NCBI GenBank assembly: GCA_034421015.1
Contig: DAOUKT010000010.1
Location: 62,001-126,000 of the forward strand
Origin: DAOUJW01 sp034421015
Lineage (GTDB): Bacteria; Chloroflexota; Dehalococcoidia; Lucifugimonadales; UBA2985
Reading direction: 5' to 3'
DNA: 64,000 bases
Shown: piece after piece, positions 8,495-17,108 of the stretch
Layout: every line of letters begins with the position of its first letter
Numbering within the stretch: position 1 is the first letter of the stretch
Translations under genes and position numbers: made by a program
Notes under the pieces: model-generated
Database searches by the model: none
Told to the model about the DNA's origin: nothing
What the model saw: only the letters and a program-made list of their open reading frames with translations

Positions 8495-9139
8495 CTAGTT
8501 GACCTTCAGGTAGAAGGTCATTGACTGCAGGGAGAGGATGGGGTCTATGTTGCGAACGTGCACTCCCTCAGGCACCTGCGGGCTGATTGGTGCGTAGTTC
8601 AGGATAGCGCTTACGCCGCACTTCACCAACTGGTCTATGACTTCCTGCGCGTGATTCGACGGAACGGCCACAATGGCTATACGGATATCCCGCTCCTTGA
8701 TTGTGGCGTCCAGATCCGATATGGGCTGCACCACCAGTGGGCCAATGGCCTGTCCTACCTCGGAGGGCGCGGCGTCAAAGGCGGCGACCATGTTGAAACC
8801 CTCGGGAGTGAAGCCCGGGTAGCTGATGATGGCCCTGCCCAACCTGCCTATGCCAACGATGCACGTGTTCCAGGTACGTTCCAGTCCCAGCACCTGTCGC
8901 AGCTCGCCCAGAAGGTAGGACACGGGATAACCCCGGCCCTGCTTTCCGAAGCGCCCGAAGTAGCTCAGGTCCTTGCGAATCTGTGCGGGCGTCATCTGGA
9001 GCTGCTCGCCAAGCTGCTGGGAGCTCACAACCTGCACGTCGCGCCTGAGCAGGTCGGCCAGGGCGCGCACGTACTGGGGTAGACGGAGTACCACTACCTC
9101 CGGCACTCCGTCTTCAGTCAGGTCAATCCGTTCGGCCAT
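8495..9139 (-). CDS. rex: Redox-sensing transcriptional repressor Rex
   Basis: About 214 residues. The N-terminal winged helix includes MTPAQIRKDLSYFGRFGKQG, close to the Rex recognition-helix signature. The Rossmann fold that binds NADH/NAD+ starts at VGIGRLGRAI, and the C-terminal swapped helix ends the protein. Rex proteins repress fermentative and respiratory genes when NADH is low and release DNA when it is high. I prefer ATG 9139; a TTG nine bases upstream is also in frame. Its stop codon touches that of atpC. I found no convincing full Rex operator in the window. Confidence 0.92.
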   Translation of the reverse strand: MAERIDLTEDGVPEVVVLRLPQYVRALADLLRRDVQVVSSQQLGEQLQMTPAQIRKDLSYFGRFGKQGRGYPVSYLLGELRQVLGLERTWNTCIVGIGRLGRAIISYPGFTPEGFNMVAAFDAAPSEVGQAIGPLVVQPISDLDATIKERDIRIAIVAVPSNHAQEVIDQLVKCGVSAILNYAPISPQVPEGVHVRNIDPILSLQSMTFYLKVN

Positions 9140-9414
9140 ATCCGTCAATGTTCGTCCGGCCCGTCACTTCCTGTATGGCAATTTGAACCCCATTGCCTGC
9201 AATCTTGTATCAATACCAGCTAGTTGACAGCCTTGTTATGCCGTGCAAAGCCGCCGGCTGGAGACGTGAAGTGGAGTAATTCTATCTGTGGGCGGGTGAT
9301 TAAGTCAACAGCTTGTGAAAATCGTAGCAGAACCGGAGGACTTGAGCTGGCCGTGGGCCGCGACTGATCTGGGGGCAGACTCGCAGGCGGCTATGGCCTG
9401 CACGCCGCGGCGCG

Positions 9415-9618
9415 CTAGTCCTGCTTGCCCGCGGGCTTGAGGCCAAGCTCTATGTCGATGTCGTTGCGGAGGACGGAAACCCAGACTGGGCTTGCCATTA
9501 CGGCGTCGTATCCTCAAGACGCCGTGGAGGGATACCCGGTGCTGCCGAAAATGGCTTCGTCGAGCAACGAGACTATGCGGCGCACGCTTCCGAGCAGTCC
9601 TGCAATCAGGGCCTTCAT
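9415..9618 (-). pseudogene. Small interrupted frame with an in-frame TGA
   Basis: From ATG 9618 a 34-codon frame runs to a TGA at 9514-9516, then continues in the same frame for 31 codons to TAG at 9415-9417. The first part (MKALIAGLLGSVRRIVSLLD, then EAIFGSTGYPSTAS) looks like a short amphipathic helix; the second (GYDAVMASPVWVSVLRNDID, then IELGLKPAGKQD) also looks protein-like. An 8-bp perfect inverted repeat (ACGGCGTC/GACGCCGT, 10-base loop, 9500-9525) spans the TGA. It may be a decayed small gene, a 34-residue peptide followed by chance sequence, or recoding. There is no redox motif to argue for selenocysteine. Confidence 0.35.
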
Positions 9619-9703
9619 ACTTCTACGATAAGCGGGCGGAGCCACCAAAGTCAATGGCGCACGACGCGATGCGAGGCGGAGGCGGGATTGCTAACCCAAG
9701 AAT

Positions 9704-9806
9704 GGTCTGAGCAAGTCCAATCCATTCCCGCGAAGCCTGCCCCGTGCCCCGATACAGGGCGGGAGTCCCAGCCCCATCCCTGGATTCCTGCCTGCGCAGG
9801 AATGGT
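9704..9806. repeat. Dispersed palindromic repeat, family 2, copy 1
   Basis: About 100 bases that reappear with scattered differences at 56876-56983. The core is an inverted repeat ATTCCTG / CAGGAAT with a CCTGCG loop (9784-9803). The element starts GGTCTGAGCAAGTCCAATCC. Both copies are intergenic. Confidence 0.75.
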
Positions 9807-9886
9807 CGGGAGGCGCGCGCGCCGATTGAGGCTACGCAAAGGTCTCCCTCCGCGGAAACTGTGGACCCGGGCGATAATCGTCTGGA

Positions 9887-11923
9887 CTAGCCTGCGGCCT
9901 TCTTCGACTCCTCAGCTATCCTGGTCGTCAGGTGCGCCGGGACCGGCTCGTAGTGGTCGAACTCCAAGGAGAAGGAGCCCTTGCCCTGGGTGAGAGAGCG
10001 CAGGTCTGCAGAGTACCGCAGCATCTCGGCCTGGGGCACCTCCACGTCGATAACCGTGTAGCCGTCCTGGGGCGTCATGCCCAGAATGCGCGCCCTCTTG
10101 GTGTTGAGGTCTCCGGTCACCTCCCCGGTGAAGGCGTCCGGCGCCTTGATCTCAGCCTTCATAATCGGCTCAAGGAGCACCGGCTGGGCCAGACCGAGAC
10201 CCTTGCGGGCGGCGAAGGAACCGGCGATTTCAAAGGACATGCCGGAGGAGTCCACCGGGTGGAAGCTGCCGTCGTAGAGGACAACCTTCAGGTCTACCAC
10301 CGGGTAGCCTGCAATTGTGCCCTCCTCCAGGGACTTGACCACTCCCTTTTCGACGGCAGGGAAATACTCCCTGGGCACGTTGCCCCCGACCACCTTGGAC
10401 CCGAACTCAAAGCCCCCGCTCCTGTCCATTGGCTCAAGCTCCAGGAAGACGTGGCCGTACTGCCCGTGGCCGCCGGTCTGCTTCTTGTGCTTGTACTCAA
10501 CCTTGGCCGTGGAGGTGATGGTCTCCTTGTAGGGCACCTTGGGCGTCTGGAGAATCAGGTCCGTCCCGAACTTGCGCTTGATCTTCTCCTCTGCCACCTC
10601 AACGTGCGCGTCTCCCAGTCCCGCAAGGAGGATCTCCGTGGTGTCCGGCTCCCGGTACACCTTCAGGCTGGGGTCCTCCTCGGCGATGCGGGCGAGGGCG
10701 CTGGACATCTTGTCCACGTCCTGCTTGCTCTTGGGATAGACGGCAACGGTGTGGTGCGCAGACGGGAAGGTGATCCCCGGCAGTATCCAGGGCTCTTCCC
10801 TCTGGGCGAGCGTGTCACCCGTTGTAGTAGTGTTGAGCTTGGCGACCGCGCCAATGTCACCCACGGTGATCTGAGCGGCCTGGTCCTGGGTTTTCCCGCG
10901 CATGGTGAACACCTGCCCCACGCGCTCGGCCTGTCCCTTGTTGCTGTCCCACACCTGGGAATCGCTCTGAAACGCTCCGCTGTAGACCCTGAAGTATGAC
11001 ACCTTGCCAACGTACGGGTCTGCGGAGGTCTTGAACACCAGGGCGGCCAGGCTGCCGCCGTCGGTGGCGAGGGTCGTCTCCTCGTCCGTGGAGGCGTTCC
11101 GGGCTGTCGAAGCAGCAACGTCCCCTGGCGACGGCAGGAAGTCCACCAGGGCCTCCATCAGCTCCTTCACGCCCGTCTCCGAAGTGGCGGAGCAGGGGAG
11201 CACCGGCACTATCTCGCCCGCAGCGACGCCCTTCCTCAGCCCTTCCTTCAGCTCCTCCTCGGTGATGGTCTCGCCCTCCAGGTACCTGGTGGCGAGGTCA
11301 TCGTCGCTTTCGGCGACCGCCTCGGTCAGCCGCTCCCTGGCCTCCTCTATCTCCTGCGCCATCTCCGAGGGGGCGTCCTGCGCGGATCCCAGGAGGCTCA
11401 CTACGCCCTTGAAGCCGGCCTCGCTGCCTACGGGCAGGTGAGTGGGCACGCACTGCCGGCCGAAACGCTCCTGAAGGGCGTTGACCGTGCCGTGGAAGTC
11501 CGCGTTTTCCCTGTCCATCTTGTTGACTGCGACGATGCGGGGCGTGGCGCTCTGGTTCAAGAGGTCCCACATCTGCTCGGTGCCGACTTCAATGCCGGAC
11601 GGCGCGGCCACAACCACGACGGCGCCATCGGCCACGCGCAGGCCGGAGACCACCTCTCCAATGAAGTCGGCGTATCCCGGCGTATCGATCAGGTTGATCT
11701 TGTTGTTGTTCCATACGCAGGGAACCAGGGCCAGCTGAGTGCTGCCCCCGCGCCTGACCTCCTCCGGCTCGTAGTCGGATGTGGTGTTGCCGTCCTCTAC
11801 GCGGCCCATGCGGGTGACAGCGCCCGTGGAGAAGAGGAGGGCCTCTGCTATGGACGTCTTTCCGGCTCCGCTGTGAGACAGCAGGACTATATTTCTCAAC
11901 CGGTCCGGTGTGAAGTCTGGCAT
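9887..11923 (-). CDS. Elongation factor G-like GTPase
   Basis: About 678 residues with the five-domain EF-G layout. The P-loop is SHSGAGKTS (residues 16-24) instead of the AHxDAGKTT of canonical EF-G; G3 is DTPGYADF with Tyr84 where EF-G has the catalytic His; G4 is NKMDRE. Domain IV contains GGHGQYGHV and domain V ends the protein. These traits place it in the EF-G-like group (often annotated FusA-like or EF-G type II), not the housekeeping translocase, which is presumably elsewhere. ATG 11923 has a GGGGGGA site at good spacing; an in-frame GTG at 11953 is less likely. The role in translation or recycling is unproven. Confidence 0.85.
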   Translation of the reverse strand: MPDFTPDRLRNIVLLSHSGAGKTSIAEALLFSTGAVTRMGRVEDGNTTSDYEPEEVRRGGSTQLALVPCVWNNNKINLIDTPGYADFIGEVVSGLRVADGAVVVVAAPSGIEVGTEQMWDLLNQSATPRIVAVNKMDRENADFHGTVNALQERFGRQCVPTHLPVGSEAGFKGVVSLLGSAQDAPSEMAQEIEEARERLTEAVAESDDDLATRYLEGETITEEELKEGLRKGVAAGEIVPVLPCSATSETGVKELMEALVDFLPSPGDVAASTARNASTDEETTLATDGGSLAALVFKTSADPYVGKVSYFRVYSGAFQSDSQVWDSNKGQAERVGQVFTMRGKTQDQAAQITVGDIGAVAKLNTTTTGDTLAQREEPWILPGITFPSAHHTVAVYPKSKQDVDKMSSALARIAEEDPSLKVYREPDTTEILLAGLGDAHVEVAEEKIKRKFGTDLILQTPKVPYKETITSTAKVEYKHKKQTGGHGQYGHVFLELEPMDRSGGFEFGSKVVGGNVPREYFPAVEKGVVKSLEEGTIAGYPVVDLKVVLYDGSFHPVDSSGMSFEIAGSFAARKGLGLAQPVLLEPIMKAEIKAPDAFTGEVTGDLNTKRARILGMTPQDGYTVIDVEVPQAEMLRYSADLRSLTQGKGSFSLEFDHYEPVPAHLTTRIAEESKKAAG

Positions 11924-12035
11924 GAAAGGTCCCCCCTTTGTAGGATGTTTCACTCCGAGCCTTGGGGAGCTATCGGAGCGGGACTCGGCTTGGCGCGAGC
12001 CGTAATCGCGGCCCGCATTGGAGTCGTTGAGCTAC

Positions 12036-12064
12036 ATTGTAGACAAAGGGTGACTCGGATGCAA
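12036..12064 (-). promoter_or_regulatory. Promoter of the EF-G-like gene
   Basis: On the minus strand TTGCAT (12064-12059), a 17-base spacer and TACAAT (12041-12036) face the EF-G-like gene. It lies just past the end of the upstream methyltransferase gene. Confidence 0.45.
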
Positions 12065-12066
12065 TG

Positions 12067-12687
12067 CTAAGCCGGACTGCCGCCGCCTTTGGCGCAGACC
12101 GCCACGTAGAGGTCCGGTTCGTCGACGTACCGGGCGACTTCCATGCCGGTCCCGCTTACGAGCCGCCCAAGAGCCTCCTCGTCCGGCAGCTCCTTCAGGT
12201 TGAACTGAGGGCTTCCGGCCTTGAGCCTCCTCACGAAATCCCTGCCCATTGGGTGGCTGATGACCAGGCGTCCCCCGGTCGCAAGCAGGCCGTCTATAAC
12301 CTCGATGGTCTGGCGCTGATCGAAGACGTTCCCGAACATTGCGTTGCAGAACACCACGTCGAAAGGGCGGAGATCCCCGGGAAGGTCAACCACGTCCGAT
12401 TGAAGGAACGTCGCGCTTTCGCCGTACCTCTGGCTTGCCAGCTTGAGCATCTCGCCGGAGAGGTCGCAGCCAACAACGCGGGAGGGCCGGCGCTCCAGGA
12501 TGAAGGGAATGAGCACGCCGGCGCCTGTGCCCACGTCCAGCGCCGTTTCGCCCGGAGCGATCCGCGCCATCTCCACGGCTCGTTCCAGTCGCTGAAGGAC
12601 GTCCTCAGGGATGGGCTGCCCAAAGCCCTCCGCGACCTCGTCGAAGGCGCGCTGCTGGAGCAGATTGTGGTGGCTGCGTGATGAGAT
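12067..12687 (-). CDS. Class I SAM-dependent methyltransferase
   Basis: Motif I is LDVGTGAGVLIPF and motif II GCDLSGEML, followed by QSDVVDLP and the post-motif FDVVFCNAMFGNV, giving a Rossmann methyltransferase of about 206 residues. The substrate is unknown. The start is odd: good coding (including HNLLQQRAFDEVAEGFG) extends upstream of the first GTG (12576) but contains no ATG, GTG or TTG before the in-frame TAG at 12697-12699. An ATC at 12685-12687 lies six bases after AGGAG and is the best-placed start. A CTG a few codons on is an alternative without a ribosome site. Confidence 0.75.
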   Translation of the reverse strand: MSSRSHHNLLQQRAFDEVAEGFGQPIPEDVLQRLERAVEMARIAPGETALDVGTGAGVLIPFILERRPSRVVGCDLSGEMLKLASQRYGESATFLQSDVVDLPGDLRPFDVVFCNAMFGNVFDQRQTIEVIDGLLATGGRLVISHPMGRDFVRRLKAGSPQFNLKELPDEEALGRLVSGTGMEVARYVDEPDLYVAVCAKGGGSPA

Positions 12688-12912
12688 GTCGTTCTCCTAT
12701 CCGGCGCCGGATCCAATGCGCTCTTCAAATGTCGATTCCCAGGCTTGTTGGGCCCATTGTCCAAAGAGTATTCTATCAGAAGGGGATGTAGCCTGTTGTA
12801 AATCCCGGAGCGGCGGGGTTATCATTGCCAGCGTCCCGCGACCGTCCGGGAACAGAGTTGAGGGAGAGTCCAGTTGAGATCAGACCGTAAGAAGAGCGGG
12901 GTTGGAGCGTAG

Positions 12913-15900
12913 ATGAGGCGGAGTTGGATAGTCCTGCCGGCCGCCCTGGCGCTTCTGGCCGCGGTTTCCGCCTGCGGGCCTGAACCCACGCCGGTCCCCA
13001 CCGCAACCTCCACGGCCGTTCCCGCTGAATCACCGACGCCGGTCCCGTCGGCAACGCCACTGCCTACCCCAACGCCGGCTCCGACGCCCACACCTACACC
13101 AACGCCGACTCCGACTCCGACCCCGGCGCCGGTCGAGACGCCGACCCCGGAGCCCACGGCCTTGCCGGTTCCGGACCTGTCATTTGACGCCGAGACCATT
13201 CTGGCGCTGCGAGAGAAGGTCGTCAGGGTTATCGGCTCAGGGCTTGTCAGATCAGGGACATTCGTGGATGAGGGCGGTCTTGTCCTCACCGACGATGACG
13301 TAGCAGACGGCGCATCCACGGTCCTTGTGGAGACGGCAGACGGCAGCAAGAGGACGGGAATCGTTCTCGCAATCGACAGCCTGGTGGGGCTGGCTCTGCT
13401 AAGGGTCCCCGGTGACGGCTACTCCAGCCTGTCGTTGGGCGACGGCTCAACCCTGGAGGTTGGCGACCCGCTGTTGACCCTGGGCTTCCCGGCCCAGGGC
13501 GGCGTTGGGGATATGGAGTGGGAGCTTGGGGACCCACCCACGCAGTGGTTCACGGTGGGCCCCAGAATGGGGATCTCCTACATCAATACCGCAAACTTCC
13601 TGGTCCCCGAATACGTTGGGGGGCCGACAGTGGACGTCGACGGCAATCTGGTTGGTCTTGCCACGGCCACGGGCCTCATAGTCACCGCGGACTACTTGCG
13701 GGAAGCGCTGCCGACTCTGAGGCAGGGGAGTGACGTCTTCGTCACTGTGGGTGAGGAGATTGTCTACACCTGGCTCGAGACCACGCTATCGGAGTCTTTC
13801 ATATTCGCTACGGACGAGGAGGGCAACGGCGAGAACCCCTTCCCCGTCCAGAGATACACAGGCTCATACGTGGAACGGTCGCCGGACGGCTCGAAGATCG
13901 TCTACTCGTCGCCCAGGGGGCTTGGCTCAGACTGGGATGTGTTCGTGGCAAACTCTGACGGCTCGAAAGAGGTACGCCTCACCCACAGCGCCGGGGCGGA
14001 CATCCGGCCCACCTGGGGGCCAAGGGGCGAGAGGCTGGTCTTCACAAGCGACAGGGATTTTGAGAGGGACAGGAGGACCAGCGAAGACCTGGAAGAGATC
14101 TACCTGATGAACGCGGACGGCTCCAATCAGGTCAGGCTTACGAACAACGAGTTCGAGGACGCGGACCCTCACATCTCGCCTGACGGCAGCAGGATAGCGT
14201 TCGTGTCCGCCCGTGACGGCAACGACGAGATCTACGTCATGGACATTGACGGAGGCAACGTCGTGAGGCTGACCAACAACGACTACGCTGAGGAGTTTCC
14301 ACGCTGGTCGCCGGACGGCAGCCGCATCCTCTTCGACTCCACCCAGTCGGGCAACTCCGACGTATACGTGATGAACGCAGACGGCAGTGAGGTGACAGCC
14401 CTCACCGACGGCCCGCTGGGAGAGCTCATGGCCGACTGGTCGCCGGACGGCGACCGGATTGTGTATGCGGGTGCCCTGGAGATTGGCGCACTGGAGCTCT
14501 TCATAATGAACGCCGACGGCAGCGGCAAGCGTCAGATAACAATGGGCGGCGGGCTGAAGGTGTACCCCCGCTGGGGCGTCCCGCCCGCGGCAATGCCCTC
14601 AGCGCCCTCCAACGCTTCCATTGCCTTCGCTTCCGACAGGCTGGGCGAGAGCGACATCTATCGCATGGAGCCGTCGGGGAACAACGTCTACAGGCTGACC
14701 CGGAGCGCGGGCCGGAACGAGTCCCCGACCTGGTCCCGTGACGGGGGTCATATAGCCTTCCAGTCCTTCAGGGACGGCAACGGAGAGGTCTATGTCATGG
14801 ATCGGTACGGGGTTGGGCAGGAGAATCTGACTGACAACCCGGCCCTGGATGGAAGTCCTTCGTGGTCCCCCGACGGGTCGAGCATAGCCTTCGATTCTGA
14901 CCGCGACGGCAATCGCGAGGTGTACGTGATGGGCTCCGACGGGAGCAGTCCCACAAACCTCACGTCCCGGCCGGGCGAGGACTACGGCCCGGCGTGGTCG
15001 CCGGACGGAAGCTCGGTTGCGTTTGCGACCGACCGGTACGGAAGTCTGGAGGTGGCGGTGATGGAGGCGGACGGCTCCAACGTAAGGCAGTTGACCGGCA
15101 ACGGCGCGCTGACCCTGGGGCCGACCTGGTCGCCGGACGGCTCCAGGCTGGCCTTTGAATCCAATGTGGACGGAGACTTCGACGTTTACACCATCGGCGC
15201 GGACGGCTCGGGCCAGGCCAGGCTGCTGGACCTGCCGGGAGACCAGCGGGCGCCGGAGTGGGCGCGGAACGGGGATGCGATCGTCTTTCGCTCGGACCAC
15301 GACGGCAACGACGAGCTGTACATGGCGTCTGCCGACGGCTCCAACCTCTTCCGCCTCACCCGCAATCCGGCTGTGGACGCCGACCCATCGTGGTCGCCGC
15401 TTCTTCCGGCAAGCGTGGGCGTGCTCAACAACCCTGCGCTGGCCTACACCTCGGCGCAGACCGGCAACTATGACATCTTCCTGATGAACGGCGATGGCAG
15501 CGTTCGGGCCCAGTTGACCGAGAACACGGCATCGGACAGGGAACCGGACTTCTCGCCCGACGGGTCGAGGCTGGTGTTCGGCTCCAACCGGGACAATGGC
15601 TGGGAGCTCTACACCATTGCGTCCAACGGCCTGGACGTGGTGCGCCTCACTGACAACGATGTGACGGAGGGGCACCCCAGGTGGTCGCCTGACGGTCGGA
15701 GAATTGCGTTCTGGTCGTTGAAGGATGGGACCGCCGTCATTTCAGTGATGAACGCTGACGGCTCCAACCGGCGTGACGTAACGGATGCCGCAGGCTGGGA
15801 CTTCAACCCAGCTTGGTCGCCGGACAGCGGCAGCATTGTCTTTGAGTCGGACAGGGACGGCAATAGCGAGATATACATGGTTAATCTGGCGACCGGAGTG

Positions 15901-17076
15901 GAGACGCGTCTGACGGAGAACGAAAACTACGACGGGTCGCCCGCCTGGTCTCCCGACGGTCTGAAGGTGGTCTTTCACACGGACAGGAACGAGAGGGGGC
16001 GGGACGGCAACCTTGAGATTTATGCCATCAACGTAGACGGGACCGGCCTTGAGAGGCTGACGAGGCAGACGGCCAGGGACCTGGACCCGGCCTGGTCAAC
16101 GGACGGCTCCAGGCTCTACTACGTCTCGTGGCTGGACGGCGACCCTGACATCTTCTATATGAATGCGGACGGCGGCGAGCAGCGGTTCATTACCCGCAGC
16201 GCTGCGGATGACCTTTCGCCACAGGCGTCGCCGGCGCACCGGGCGCTGGACGGACAGCCCATTGCCTACCACAGCATGTCGCCGGATGAAGCGCCGGTTG
16301 TGCAGATCTGGCGAATGAACGCGGACGGCACGGATGCCCTCAAGCTGACCGAGTCCGCAGACGACAGCGCGTCTCCCCAGTGGTCCTCCGACGGCACGAT
16401 GATAGTCTACGACAACGTGATGGGCGAGGACCTGGAGATTTACGCCATGGACCAGCACGGGAATGATGAGACCAACCTGACCAACAGCCTGGAGGTCGGC
16501 GAGTCCTTCCCAACCTGGTCCCACGATGACAGACGGATATTCTTTGCATCCGATGCAGGCGGAGACGACGAGATATTCGTGATGGACGCGGACGGCTCCG
16601 ACCCGGTCCAGCTTACGGACAACGACGCAACCGACTCGGTTCCGCGGGTGTCGCCGGACGGCGAGAGGGTGCTGTTCGTGTCAGGCCGGGACGAGAACCT
16701 GGAGATCTACGTCATGGACGCGGACGGCTCCAATCAGGTCAACCTGACAAACACGCCCGAGGCCGAGCTTTCGGCGAACTGGTCCCCAGACGGGAGCAGG
16801 ATTGTTTTCACGTCGCTTCGTGACGGGCAGGCCCAGATTTACGAGATGGACGCAGACGGCTCCAACGTGCGCAGACTGACGGTCAACTCGTGGGAGGACA
16901 CCTACCCGTCCTACTCCGCCGACGGCAGCCGGATTGTGTTCATGTCCGACAGGACGGAGACCACCGAGCTGTACGTTATGAACTCGGACGGGAGTAATCA
17001 GGTGAGGTTGACCCAGGGCAACTACCACGAAGGCCAGCCGACCTGGCAGCCGGACACGCCGGACGGCGAGGGGTAG
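12913..17076 (+). CDS. Giant lipoprotein: inactive HtrA-like domain plus 24-blade TolB/PD40 array
   Basis: 1387 residues. A signal peptide ends in lipobox VSAC (Cys21). A Pro/Thr stalk spans about 23-92. Residues 95-265 resemble a trypsin/HtrA fold, but the catalytic positions are replaced: Asp129 for His (LTDDDV), Gly159 for Asp (VGLALL) and Val235 for Ser (EYVGGP). From about 280 to the end are 24 units of about 43 residues with WSPDG and LTxN motifs (TolB/WD40-like PD40). Longer linkers fall near residues 554, 827 and 1104, every six units, suggesting four six-bladed propellers. It is probably an outer-face binding scaffold. GGAG lies six bases before the start codon. Confidence 0.85.
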   Translation: MRRSWIVLPAALALLAAVSACGPEPTPVPTATSTAVPAESPTPVPSATPLPTPTPAPTPTPTPTPTPTPTPAPVETPTPEPTALPVPDLSFDAETILALREKVVRVIGSGLVRSGTFVDEGGLVLTDDDVADGASTVLVETADGSKRTGIVLAIDSLVGLALLRVPGDGYSSLSLGDGSTLEVGDPLLTLGFPAQGGVGDMEWELGDPPTQWFTVGPRMGISYINTANFLVPEYVGGPTVDVDGNLVGLATATGLIVTADYLREALPTLRQGSDVFVTVGEEIVYTWLETTLSESFIFATDEEGNGENPFPVQRYTGSYVERSPDGSKIVYSSPRGLGSDWDVFVANSDGSKEVRLTHSAGADIRPTWGPRGERLVFTSDRDFERDRRTSEDLEEIYLMNADGSNQVRLTNNEFEDADPHISPDGSRIAFVSARDGNDEIYVMDIDGGNVVRLTNNDYAEEFPRWSPDGSRILFDSTQSGNSDVYVMNADGSEVTALTDGPLGELMADWSPDGDRIVYAGALEIGALELFIMNADGSGKRQITMGGGLKVYPRWGVPPAAMPSAPSNASIAFASDRLGESDIYRMEPSGNNVYRLTRSAGRNESPTWSRDGGHIAFQSFRDGNGEVYVMDRYGVGQENLTDNPALDGSPSWSPDGSSIAFDSDRDGNREVYVMGSDGSSPTNLTSRPGEDYGPAWSPDGSSVAFATDRYGSLEVAVMEADGSNVRQLTGNGALTLGPTWSPDGSRLAFESNVDGDFDVYTIGADGSGQARLLDLPGDQRAPEWARNGDAIVFRSDHDGNDELYMASADGSNLFRLTRNPAVDADPSWSPLLPASVGVLNNPALAYTSAQTGNYDIFLMNGDGSVRAQLTENTASDREPDFSPDGSRLVFGSNRDNGWELYTIASNGLDVVRLTDNDVTEGHPRWSPDGRRIAFWSLKDGTAVISVMNADGSNRRDVTDAAGWDFNPAWSPDSGSIVFESDRDGNSEIYMVNLATGVETRLTENENYDGSPAWSPDGLKVVFHTDRNERGRDGNLEIYAINVDGTGLERLTRQTARDLDPAWSTDGSRLYYVSWLDGDPDIFYMNADGGEQRFITRSAADDLSPQASPAHRALDGQPIAYHSMSPDEAPVVQIWRMNADGTDALKLTESADDSASPQWSSDGTMIVYDNVMGEDLEIYAMDQHGNDETNLTNSLEVGESFPTWSHDDRRIFFASDAGGDDEIFVMDADGSDPVQLTDNDATDSVPRVSPDGERVLFVSGRDENLEIYVMDADGSNQVNLTNTPEAELSANWSPDGSRIVFTSLRDGQAQIYEMDADGSNVRRLTVNSWEDTYPSYSADGSRIVFMSDRTETTELYVMNSDGSNQVRLTQGNYHEGQPTWQPDTPDGEG

Positions 17077-17108
17077 AAGTCCGTCGAGTCAGGTCTGAGG
17101 GGCGGCGG

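Larger units (their letters stand above)
9140..9886. other. Intergenic stretch between rex and the EF-G-like gene
   Basis: About 750 bases without a conventional gene. It holds the rex promoter region, an interrupted small frame on the minus strand (9415-9618), a hairpin over the interrupting stop codon, and one copy of a dispersed repeat (9704-9806). I see no further supported coding in it. Confidence 0.5.

Noticed and set aside
9313..9319. TTGTGAA half of a Rex operator upstream of rex
   Set aside because: The matching TTCACAA half is missing at the required spacing, so it is only a half-site and probably chance.
9514..9516. Selenocysteine at the TGA of the small interrupted frame
   Set aside because: There is no CxxC or other redox motif, and only a three-pair stem can be drawn downstream; decay or a short peptide is simpler.
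9780..9830. Minus-strand frame giving an IPAQAGIQ peptide in the family 2 repeat
   Set aside because: This peptide arises from translating the palindromic repeat and recurs wherever such repeats occur; it is not a gene.
12966..13190. Tandem PT-coding repeats as a CRISPR-like or minisatellite array
   Set aside because: The repeats encode the Pro/Thr stalk of the lipoprotein in frame. Similar stalks occur at 58140-58340 and 62260-62620.
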